DNA from: Massilia sp. R2A-15 | GTDB taxonomy: Bacteria > Pseudomonadota > Gammaproteobacteria > Burkholderiales > Burkholderiaceae_D | Length of the DNA: 64,000 nt | NCBI RefSeq assembly: GCF_030704305.1 | Contig: NZ_CP131935.1 | Coordinates: 3,844,001-3,908,000 of the forward strand | Reading direction: 5' to 3' | Part shown: positions 8,287 to 15,650 of the stretch, piece by piece | How positions within the stretch are numbered: position 1 is the first letter of the stretch | How the letters are laid out: each line of letters starts with the position of its first letter | Notes under the pieces: model-generated | What the model was told of the DNA's origin: nothing | The model's input: only the letters and a program-made list of their open reading frames with translations | Databases searched by the model: none | Program-made: the position numbers and the translations under genes

Positions 8287-10068
8287 TTACTTGGTGATCA
8301 GGTTGTTGCTCAGGGTGACCGCGGCGCCGCTCAGCGCACGGCCGTTCAGCAGCGTGGCGTTGTCGCCCGCGGTGATCGCGGCCGCACGGGCCAGGATCGA
8401 ACCCTGGAAGGCGCTGTTGGCGCCCAGCGTGGTGGCGCCGACCGGCACCCAGAACACGTTGTCCGCGGTGGCACCGTTGATCAACCTGACGATCGAATTG
8501 GCGGTGGTGTCGAGCGTCAGCGGCGTACGGATGATGTAGACGCCAGGACCGTTCAGGGTCAAGGTGCCGGTGACGCTGATCGTGCCGGAGTAGCAGTAGA
8601 CATTAGGCGCCAGCGAAGTGCCGCCCAGGTCGATGTTGCCGGCGAACGTGACGTCGCACGGACGGGCGTTCGCGTTGGTGATGGCAACATCCAGGTCAGC
8701 CAGCGCGCCGTCGAGGATCGCGCCCGACTTGTAGTTGAAAAAGCCAGTGTCCACGCGCGGATCGACGGTCTGCGACGGCGAACCAACGTCGCCCTTCACC
8801 AAGGTCGAGCCACCCGAATTGTTGGTGATCGACGTACCGGCCAACACGCCGAAGTTGGTTGCGCGGCCCAGTGGAACCGGATTCAGCACGACAGGTGGGA
8901 TTGCAGCGGCGGTCACGGTCAGCACAGCGGTGCCAGACTTGGCGCCCTGCGTGGCGGTGATGGTGGTGTTGCCTGGAGCGACGCCGGTAGCGACGCCGGT
9001 ATTCAGGACGGTACCGACCAGGATGTTGGACGAGGTCCAGACCACGCTGTTGGTGATGATGGCGGTCGAGTTATCCGAGTAGGTGCCGATGGCGACGAAC
9101 TGCTGCGTGCCGGCGATTGCCACGGTGGCGGTGGCTGGCGTGACTGCGATGGTCGACAGGGTCGCGGCGCTGACGGTGGCGGTGGTCTGTGCGGTCTGGG
9201 TGCCGAAGGTGGCGGTGATCACCGAGGCGCCGGCGGCGACGCCGGTCAGCAGGCCGGAGCCGTTCACGGTCACTTTGGCCGGAGTCGCCGACACAAAGGT
9301 CGACAGCGCCGTCACGTCAGCGGAGGTGGAGTTCGAGTAGTTGGCGGTGACGGCCAGCTGGCGCGTCGCGCCAATCAGCAGCGTCGGCGCTTGCGGAGCA
9401 ACCGAGATCGACAACAGCGTGACCGGATTGACCGTCAGCGTGGTGCTCGCAGTCTGCGTGCCGGAGGTCGCGGTGATCAGCGAAGTGCCGGCGCTCACGC
9501 CCAGCGCTACGCCGGTTGTCGCGTTGATCGTGCCGACGCCGGCGGTGGCCGACGTGAAGGTCGATGCAGCGGTGACGTCGCGCGTGGTGTTGTCGCTGAA
9601 CGTACCCATGACGGTGAAGCGCTGCGAAGCGCCGATGTTGACCGACGGGTTGGCAGGCAGCAGCACGATCGAACGCAGCGTCGCTGGCAGCACGGTCAGC
9701 GTGGCTGAAGCGCTCTTGCCGGCGAAGGCAGCGCTGATCGCCGAGGTGCCGGCGCTGACGCCGGTGGCAAGGCCGTTGGCGGCATTGACGGTGGCGACTG
9801 CAGGCGCAGCCGACGTCCAGGCCGAGCTGGTGCTGACGTCACGCGACGAGCCATCCGAATACGATGCGGTGGCAACGAACTGCTGGGTGGCGCCGATGGC
9901 GACCGACGCGGTGGCTGGCGTAACGGCGACGCTGACGAGCGTGGCGGCCGGCAGGCCGAGGATAGGGTCGCGGCCCTGGTCACCGCCGCCGCAACCGGCG
10001 ACGAGCGTTGTGACGATGAGTCCGACCGTGCACAGCAGGGTTCGGGAATAGCGCTTGAGAGCGTTCAT
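8287..10068 (-). CDS. Ig-like repeat lipoprotein with DUF3494 ice-binding-like domain
   Basis: A 593-residue protein. A lipoprotein signal ends in LVAGC, followed by GGG. Four tandem Big_2-type immunoglobulin-like repeats of about 85 residues (each with a VTPATASVAIGATQQF- and G-AT-GVSAGT-like core) span residues 40-390. The last 200 residues match DUF3494: LGRATNFGVLAGTSITN, a lone Cys pair, DNVFWVPVGATTLGANSAF and NGRALSGAAVTL. DUF3494 includes the beta-helical ice-binding proteins of polar microbes, some of which act as ice adhesins on Ig stalks. Here the stalk would be tethered by lipid at the N-terminus. Ice binding cannot be read from sequence; a general surface-adhesion role is the alternative. 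The gene precedes ompA by 24 bp. Confidence 0.85.
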   Translation of the reverse strand: MNALKRYSRTLLCTVGLIVTTLVAGCGGGDQGRDPILGLPAATLVSVAVTPATASVAIGATQQFVATASYSDGSSRDVSTSSAWTSAAPAVATVNAANGLATGVSAGTSAISAAFAGKSASATLTVLPATLRSIVLLPANPSVNIGASQRFTVMGTFSDNTTRDVTAASTFTSATAGVGTINATTGVALGVSAGTSLITATSGTQTASTTLTVNPVTLLSISVAPQAPTLLIGATRQLAVTANYSNSTSADVTALSTFVSATPAKVTVNGSGLLTGVAAGASVITATFGTQTAQTTATVSAATLSTIAVTPATATVAIAGTQQFVAIGTYSDNSTAIITNSVVWTSSNILVGTVLNTGVATGVAPGNTTITATQGAKSGTAVLTVTAAAIPPVVLNPVPLGRATNFGVLAGTSITNNSGGSTLVKGDVGSPSQTVDPRVDTGFFNYKSGAILDGALADLDVAITNANARPCDVTFAGNIDLGGTSLAPNVYCYSGTISVTGTLTLNGPGVYIIRTPLTLDTTANSIVRLINGATADNVFWVPVGATTLGANSAFQGSILARAAAITAGDNATLLNGRALSGAAVTLSNNLITK

Positions 10069-10323
10069 GGAGGGTGTTTCCTTTTGTGGATGCTATTTTT
10101 CCTGGCCAGGGCCGGATGGGATCATCCTGCGGACCGAAAAACGGTGGCCGATGCGTACGCAATCGGACCAGCCAGGCCAGTATGGGTGGTGCGGAGCAAC
10201 ACGCAACGTGCGGTAACGCGCTTAACTTGAATTTAGGAAAGATAACTCAAGGCAAAACAACGTTTGCGTTGATTGCATGGTGAATAACACAAGGAAGGCG
10301 CCGAAAAAGGCGCCGGCGCGGGC

Positions 10324-11001
10324 TTAAAGTAGACGATTTGCCACCAGCATCGCTGCGGCGAGGTCTTCGAGGGCCGTGCCCACCGATTTGAAGACGGTGC
10401 GCTCACCATCGTCGCAGCGTCCGACGGCCTGGCCGCGGCACAGCGATTCGAGCGTGCCCGCGAGGTCGCCTGGTGCGAACACGCCGCGCGCCATCGGCCC
10501 GAGCAAGTCGCCCGACTTCTGCAGCGCTTCCGGGGTATCGACGAACAGGCGCGCGCCGGCGAAGCAGGCGTCGTCGGCTTCGCGCATCTGCGGGGTGAAA
10601 CCGCCGATCAGGTCGAGGTGGCTGCCCGCGCGCAGCCATTCGCCGCGCATCACCGGCTCGGTCGCCAGCGTCGCGCAGCTGACGATGTCGGCCTGCCGCG
10701 CCGCCGCTTCCAGGTCGGCGCACGCGCGCGCGGCAAAGCCCTGCTCCGCCAGTTCCGACGCCATCCGCCGCGCGGCCTCGGGATTGCGGCTCCAGACGAT
10801 CACCTCGCGGATCGGCCGCACCGCGCGATACGCCTCGGGCAGCAGGCGCGCCACGCGGCCGCTGCCGACCACCAGCAGCGTCGCGGCGTCGTCCGGCGCA
10901 AGAATACGCGCCGCCAGCGCCGACGCCGCGGCGGTGCGGCGCGCGGTGATTTCGTCGCCGTCGATCTGGGCCAGCGGCTCGCCGGAATAGCGCCCTAGCA
11001 T
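10324..11001 (-). pseudogene. Ornithine cyclodeaminase/mu-crystallin family, 5'-truncated
   Basis: About 225 codons. The Rossmann motif VVGSGRVARLLPEAYRAV, the ARRTAAASALAA segment and DLIGGFTPQMREADD identify the OCD/mu-crystallin family (usually 310-330 residues; NAD(P)-dependent deamination or imine reduction of amino acids). The first 90-100 residues are missing: coding similarity begins at YSGEPLAQIDG, exactly where the relaxase reading frame ends, and the nominal ATG (MLGR) comes from the junction. The active-site N-terminal portion, which includes the substrate-binding residues, is therefore absent. It appears to have been cut by arrival or rearrangement of the mobilisation genes. Confidence 0.75.
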
Positions 11002-11558
11002 AGCTGCTGCAGGCGTTGGCGCGTCGACGGCATCCCCGTCCTCAAGCCCTGTTCGATCTCGCCCTTCGTCGCTGCGCGGCGCACGGATTCCATCGATGGA
11101 TGCACCGGCTCCAGTTGATAATCGCGTTCGATAGCGCGCATGAGGACTTCGTGGCGCCGATAGTCATGACTGTCGCTGGTGACATCGCCGTCGAACCGGA
11201 TGCGATTGACCAAGAGATGCACATGCTCGTGCTCCATGTCGTCGTGCCGCGTGATCAGGTATTGGTTGTCGTCGAGCCCCATGCCATGCAGGTAGCGCTG
11301 GCCTATCTCGGTCCACTGCGCATCGGTCAAGTGTTCGCCAGGTGCGGCCGACAGCGACACGTGCAGCACCGCCTTGCCTAGCTTCGGCCGCAGCTTGCGG
11401 ATCTCTCCAAATTCCTTAGCCAGCTCGCGTGGATCGGCACCCTCCATATTGGTGTCGATCAGACTCCCCTTCTCCTTGTTCAAGTCGTATTCGAGCGCGC
11501 CGCGAAAGCCCCTGCCCTTAATAGCCTTAGCGATCTTCGCCAGCCTCGCCGATACCAA
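10995..11558 (-). CDS. mobA: MobA/VirD2-type relaxase, C-terminally truncated
   Basis: A 187-residue N-terminal relaxase fragment: LEYDLNKEKGSLIDTNM, the three-His metal motif HEHVHLLVNRI and AVLHVSLSAAPGEHLTDAQW fit PF03432 relaxases, which nick oriT and lead plasmid DNA during mobilisation. Full-length MobA proteins are much longer; here the frame stops at 10995, where homology switches to the ornithine cyclodeaminase remnant. The catalytic core may be intact, but the rest (helicase, primase or coupling regions) is lost. The 5' end overlaps mobC by 32 bp, the usual mobC-mobA coupling. Confidence 0.8.
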   Translation of the reverse strand: MVSARLAKIAKAIKGRGFRGALEYDLNKEKGSLIDTNMEGADPRELAKEFGEIRKLRPKLGKAVLHVSLSAAPGEHLTDAQWTEIGQRYLHGMGLDDNQYLITRHDDMEHEHVHLLVNRIRFDGDVTSDSHDYRRHEVLMRAIERDYQLEPVHPSMESVRRAATKGEIEQGLRTGMPSTRQRLQQLC

Positions 11559-11919
11559 GTAACGCCAGGCGAAGCCGCTTCGCCTCGATTGTCATCCGCC
11601 TCAGCAGCGCATCGGCGACCTTCACCCGCCCGCCTTCGTTGGCGAGCCGCGTCAGCTGGTTCAGGTTCGCCGCCAGGCGCGCGAGTTCTGCGTACTGCTC
11701 GCGATTGATCGCAGCCACCGGCGGCGATGGCAAACGCCGCGCCAGGGCCGCTTCGCGCAGCCACTGCGCCGGCGTCATGTGCATCTGCGCCGCCTTCGCA
11801 CGCAGTGTCGCGTACTCGCCGGCCGAGACGCGCACACCGATCGTGGCGTTGCGCACGGCTGCCGGATCGCCCCGGGGGCGGCCGCCGGCAGATTTTCGCG
11901 TGCTGATATCGGGCGGCAT
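11527..11919 (-). CDS. mobC: MobC-like relaxosome accessory protein
   Basis: A 130-residue protein with the MobC (PF05713) pattern: a basic N-terminus (RKSAGGRPRGDP), a ribbon-helix-helix-like segment (ATIGVRVSAGEYATLRAKA) and the conserved AELARLAANLNQLTRLANEG. Such proteins melt oriT and help the relaxase bind. The gene is upstream of and overlaps mobA. Together they show that the region once carried a mobilisable plasmid or integrative mobilisable element. Confidence 0.85.
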   Translation of the reverse strand: MPPDISTRKSAGGRPRGDPAAVRNATIGVRVSAGEYATLRAKAAQMHMTPAQWLREAALARRLPSPPVAAINREQYAELARLAANLNQLTRLANEGGRVKVADALLRRMTIEAKRLRLALLGIGEAGEDR

Positions 11920-12579
11920 GATGCGGACCTGGACGTTGTTGGAGTTGGGGGTGTGACGAGCGAAGCGAGCTCGGCCCCGCAGGGCAAGCCGTTTGAGCGA
12001 AGCGAAAACATGGCTTGCTCCTAACCAGCGACTCGTCGACCACCACTGTAATCGGACTGCACCGGCTGCCGATGAGCTGCGTCAAGCGGCGTTAGCAATT
12101 CCACAACGGCAAAGTTACCGCAGGCGACAACTTGCTCCATCGGCACCACTGATCAGAAAAGCCGAAGACGCCCTGAACACGAAGCCGGGTTCAACAGGCA
12201 GGAAAGATCAGATGCAATCTGGTCTTGCCAAGCTGTCCTTTCTCCCGCACCGCACGCAGAATCAAGCGCAAATTGAATCAACGGCCAAACGAAGACCAGA
12301 ACCCGTCCGTGCATCGCCAGTGGACGGCGCTCTTGGGGAGCACCGTGATACGCGGGGGTGCGCCCTCACGGGCTTCCTCGCCTTCGCTCGGCTCGAATCG
12401 CCTCCGCCGGTAGATCACACTTTTTTCGGCTTGCCTCCAACAGGACCGGCGCCTGATCCGTCATTGCGTATGGGCAAATTGCGATAGCACGCAATGTCTA
12501 ACATAAACCATCGCGCCTTTAAGCGCGTCATCAGCTAAAAACCCACAACTAACGGCTCGATGAGCCCGAGAGGCGAACA
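11920..12579. other. Gene-free stretch upstream of mobC, candidate oriT
   Basis: There is no convincing coding frame over 660 bases; a 164-codon frame at 11993-12487 has coding-unlike composition. The part nearest mobC (11950-12015) holds a direct repeat GAGCGAAGCGA (near 11959 and 11996) and short inverted repeats (GAGC/GCTC; GGCCCCGC near GGGC). oriT normally lies just upstream of mobC, so this is the place to expect it, but I do not recognise a known nic sequence. Confidence 0.3.
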
Positions 12580-13348
12580 ATGACAGCTCACCAAGGATCT
12601 CTCGCGACGACAAGGGCAAAGACCGGATATGAACTGTGGCAGGATACGATCGACGGCGCTCGCGAGGATTCGAGATGGAACGGATACGACTGCGACATTC
12701 AACTCATCGTCGCCCAGTACAATCGGCACCTGCTCGGCACCGCCGGCTTCATCCAACTTGATTGGCGTCTCATTAAAGCTATGGTCTGGACAGAGTCCGG
12801 TGGGCCTGAGAAACAGGGCATGGCGCAGTAACCCTATCCAGATCGGAAATCCCGGTGATCCCGGCTTGCGCGCCCTGCTGTCCGACAAGGAAGGCGGCAC
12901 GCTCATCATTCCTGATGAATACAAGGACAAGCTGACCATCGCGACGGTCGCCAGCACGCCTCGCATGAATATCTGTGCTGGAGTTGGCTATCTACTGATG
13001 CGGCTGGCAACCTACGCGATCGCAACCGTGCCTTATGAACGCGACAAGAAAACGTATGAGGTGGCTGTCAAAGCGGGAGACAGCATTGACCGCATTGCGC
13101 GGGCGAATTCAACTACCATTGATACTATCAAGAGCCTCAACGCCGGCATCCACACGCTTCACGCAGGGCAGACGCTCAAGTATCGCAAAGCTGCAGTCCA
13201 AAAAATTATTGTGAGGTGGAGTATGGCGCCTCCTTCGACCATTGCGAGTCGGTACAACATCGGCGATCCCGACTATGCAAGAAAGCTCGAATACTGTCTC
13301 GCGGTGATGCGATCGGCCGCACTCCCGGAGCGCAAATGCGCCGCGTGA
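12580..13348 (+). pseudogene. GH23 lysozyme-like protein with LysM domain, frameshifted
   Basis: The first 83 codons start at an ATG after a GAGAGG site and carry IKAMVWTESGGP, whose Glu-Ser matches the catalytic motif of GH23 transglycosylases. One extra base just after GGP (near 12812) shifts the frame; the continuation RNRAWRSNPIQIGNPGDPG, NICAGVGYLLMRLA and a LysM repeat (TYEVAVKAGDSIDRIARAN through LHAGQTLKYRK) runs to 13348. Repaired length is about 255 residues without a signal peptide, which suits delivery by another route, such as a type VI effector. The shift may be real or a sequencing error. The next gene overlaps by 13 bp. Confidence 0.6.
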
Positions 13349-13782
13349 GAGCCGCAGCGGCGGCCATCAGCATCGCGCTCAGTGTGGGAGCCCAGGCTAG
13401 CACGCCCTTTACCGGTCGCTTCCTTGGCACCGGGCGAGCATGCTACGGCACGCTTTCTGTGCAACCCAAGACCGTGTCCTGGCTAACCACCTTCAGCCAA
13501 TGCCCGGCGCTTCCGGCAAACCTGATCGAGCAGGAAAACGCCGGCGGATCCGTGCGCCGAACCTACCGGTTCACACGCGGGTCGTCTTCGTGCCGCTTTG
13601 AAGTTTTGTCCCTCTCTCACGATGATTCCAAGGACTCAGATATCGGATGGCAGGTCGTGGGCTATCCCACGGAGGCGAGCTTCCCTCAAGATAAGGCGGG
13701 TGGCTTTTTCACGCAATCACCTGACATCATGGCCTGCTACCTCACCCGCGACCCAGCAAAAAACGTCCAGGGCCATCGTTAG
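13336..13782 (+). CDS. Small secreted protein, putative partner of the lysozyme-like protein
   Basis: A 148-residue protein. I chose ATG 13336 (MRRVRAAAAAISIALSVGAQA) because it begins a clear signal peptide, with cleavage near AQA-STP; it overlaps the end of the lysozyme-like gene. The mature part has four cysteines (ACYGTL, QCPAL, SCRFEV, ACYLTR) that could form two disulfides, as expected in the periplasm. A periplasmic protein encoded directly after a wall hydrolase lacking its own signal is the classic layout of an immunity protein, but I recognise no immunity family, so this is inference from context. Confidence 0.55.
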   Translation: MRRVRAAAAAISIALSVGAQASTPFTGRFLGTGRACYGTLSVQPKTVSWLTTFSQCPALPANLIEQENAGGSVRRTYRFTRGSSSCRFEVLSLSHDDSKDSDIGWQVVGYPTEASFPQDKAGGFFTQSPDIMACYLTRDPAKNVQGHR

Positions 13783-13960
13783 GTTGCGCTGCCACGAGAC
13801 GGCGCGTTCCTCGTCTCGCCACTTCGAAACTCGCGAAAGCCTGCCCACGCCGGCGAACATTGATCCTTCGCAGGCAAAGCAGAGCGCAGTGTGCTATCTC
13901 AACAGCGAGCTGCTCTCATCATGCAAAAATAGCAACTTCGCAAATAATCGGGGAGCTGCA

Positions 13961-14179
13961 GTGAGATTAAACGAGGCGGTAACGAACGCGCCCGCGCCGG
14001 TGCTGTTTCGCATTTCAAGCGTAATGACCATGCTTGAAGTTTCTCATGCGACGGTCTATCGTATGATTGGAAGAGGAGAATTGGAGTTGGTTCTAATCAG
14101 CACAAGGTCGAGCCGGATCACATCAGAAAGCGTGGCAAAACTGGTCGCCGGGCGTCGGAAGCAATTCACTAAGGAATAG
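13961..14179 (+). CDS. AlpA/excisionase-like helix-turn-helix protein
   Basis: A 72-residue protein from a GTG start 5 bp after GGGGAG. SSVMTMLEVSHATVYRMIGRGEL is the winged-helix first turn seen in AlpA and MerR-like excisionases, followed by RSSRITSESVAKLVAGRR. Such proteins bend att DNA and/or switch on the integrase of P4-type islands. It lies 118 bp from the second att-like repeat, the normal position for a recombination directionality factor. No integrase accompanies it here. Confidence 0.65.
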   Translation: MRLNEAVTNAPAPVLFRISSVMTMLEVSHATVYRMIGRGELELVLISTRSSRITSESVAKLVAGRRKQFTKE

Positions 14180-14297
14180 TTGCCAAGGTCATGGGGAACC
14201 GAACCCGGTATACATGAGTTTTCGACGGTATACGAGACGGTATTTTTTTGTTCAATATCTACCCAAAACCAGCAACGACGCCCGTTACGGATTTTTA

Positions 14298-14338
14298 TTC
14301 GATTCCGGCTCTGGGCACCAGCAACTCACGCGCAAATC
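14298..14338 (+). repeat. att-like repeat, copy 2
   Basis: A 41-bp near-perfect copy (one mismatch) of the tRNA-Leu 3' end and following bases at 4539-4579, in the same orientation. The sequence before it (ATTTTTA) is not tRNA, so this is only the 3' end and not a second tRNA gene. It marks the distal boundary of the 9.8-kb region. Confidence 0.8.
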
Positions 14339-14347
14339 TGCATTCAG

Positions 14348-14381
14348 GCCCCTGTCAATACAACTGCACCGGGGCTTTTTT
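14348..14381 (+). terminator. Probable original tRNA-Leu terminator
   Basis: GCCCC/GGGGC with an 18-nt loop and a T6 run, 10 bp after the second att copy. It resembles a displaced tRNA terminator, though the stem is short. Confidence 0.4.
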
Positions 14382-14395
14382 GCATTCTGGTACTG

Positions 14396-14881
14396 TTATT
14401 TCTTCAATGTCCAGAACTTCACTTTTTCGAAAATATTGTCGTCTCCCCACGGATCCCATACCGTTTTGTCGCCTTTGCTCATGGCCCCGGGCCAGGGACC
14501 GATCGACGTGGACATGCAGGGCGGATACTTCCCGTGCGAGCGCATGGTCATCATCGTGTTCTTCTTTTTGTATAGAAACTGATAGCCGCCGCTTTCGATT
14601 GTTGCCGCCGGATAGACCACGATGACGTGGCCATGTTCCGTTCCCTTCAGCCCGGCCACGACGACACTGCCTTCCATTGCGAGCGCATGACCGTCGCTCA
14701 GGGTTACTTCAGACCATTTGGCCGTCATATGGTCGATAAGCGCGTTGGCGGTGCGGTAGTCCTCATTCGGCTGTCCACACGCCCGCATGACGGACCACAC
14801 CGCATGGCTGCACGAGTGTGTATATTGGTCGTATGCGTTGTCGCAGGCGATCTTGAGCAATTGTCCCGCGTTATCGGGCAT
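14396..14881 (-). CDS. Putative papain-like (CHAP/NlpC-type) amidase
   Basis: A 161-residue protein without a signal peptide. An early Cys in HSCSHAVWSVMRACG and a later His in KGTEHGHVIVVYPAA have the spacing and surroundings of NlpC/P60- or CHAP-type cysteine peptidases, the fold used by type VI amidase effectors (Tae) and by phage endolysins. The C-terminal part (WPGAMSKGDKTVWDPWG) is typical of the closing strand of such folds. The gene overlaps by 11 bp the end of an upstream secreted-protein gene, so the two are coupled. Family assignment is by motif only. Confidence 0.55.
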   Translation of the reverse strand: MPDNAGQLLKIACDNAYDQYTHSCSHAVWSVMRACGQPNEDYRTANALIDHMTAKWSEVTLSDGHALAMEGSVVVAGLKGTEHGHVIVVYPAATIESGGYQFLYKKKNTMMTMRSHGKYPPCMSTSIGPWPGAMSKGDKTVWDPWGDDNIFEKVKFWTLKK

Positions 14882-15461
14882 GACAGTCTCCTATGGGTGT
14901 CGAAGGGAGAACGCTCAGTTGGCGATATTGCCGGAGATTGGCCGAGTACTTGAGGGACGGCAGGGCTTGGTCGCCGGACGCCGTCGGCGTCCGGATGCAA
15001 AGCGCGATCTCCTGCGGCATCCCGCCGCGCCACTCGCGAAAAGCGATCTGCAGTTCCGATGGCGGATCAGCGGGGAAATTGGCTGGCAGCTCGCCCAATT
15101 TTCTGCCCGTCGGCGAAAAGAGCATCGGCCTGGGCATCGCCACCGTTGCCGAGCCTGCCGGTGTTTTCGCGTAGAGCTCGTCGGCCCACACCGAGAAAAG
15201 CAGCACGGCTGGCGCGGCGTTCTTCGCGCGGGTAACTTTGCAGACGCGGATGAATTCAACGAAATTCGACCACGCCGGGGCATCGAGCCATCGCATTTCA
15301 GCGGGCGTTGGACGATTGCACACAGTTTCGTCCGCGAGATAGAGCCCGCCATCCATCGCCGCTGACGCATTCCCGAATATTCCCGCGAGGGCGAATGCCA
15401 GCACTACCGTTGACGCCCCCCAGCGCGACGCCGTTACCGTTCCCACTATGCGAGCGCTCAC
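14871..15461 (-). CDS. Secreted protein, putative partner of the amidase
   Basis: A 196-residue protein from GTG 15461, which follows GAAGGAAT at good spacing; the longer frame to 15539 lacks such a site. A signal peptide (ASTVVLAFALAGIFGNASA) is followed by a soluble domain with cysteines (DETVCNRP, FIRVCKVT, IALCIRTP). No family is recognised. It is translated just ahead of the amidase-like gene with an 11-bp overlap. By analogy with effector-immunity pairs it could protect the periplasm, but type VI structural genes are absent from the window. Confidence 0.5.
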   Translation of the reverse strand: MSARIVGTVTASRWGASTVVLAFALAGIFGNASAAMDGGLYLADETVCNRPTPAEMRWLDAPAWSNFVEFIRVCKVTRAKNAAPAVLLFSVWADELYAKTPAGSATVAMPRPMLFSPTGRKLGELPANFPADPPSELQIAFREWRGGMPQEIALCIRTPTASGDQALPSLKYSANLRQYRQLSVLPSTPIGDCHAR

Positions 15462-15650
15462 AGTTATTCCTTCGAAATGCGCACGATTGATCGTCTTACC
15501 ATGCGGACGCATGCGCAAATCCGCGTCCGCGACCGCCATTGTCTTTCAACAATCCAGCCTGCTCTATACACAGGATTGATAGCAGCCAACTGACACGCAA
15601 TGAGGCATGGGGCCGACCCGACCGTGGAGAAAATGATTGGCTGCGCGAGT

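Noticed and set aside
11993-12487. 164-codon frame upstream of the lysozyme-like gene
   Set aside because: No motif, no ribosome-binding site, codon use unlike coding DNA; it lies in the candidate oriT area.
4580-14297. Complete prophage
   Set aside because: There are no structural, terminase, integrase or replication genes; mob genes indicate a mobilisable element instead.
14298-14338. Second tRNA-Leu gene
   Set aside because: Only the T-arm/acceptor 3' part is present; D-arm and anticodon arm are missing.
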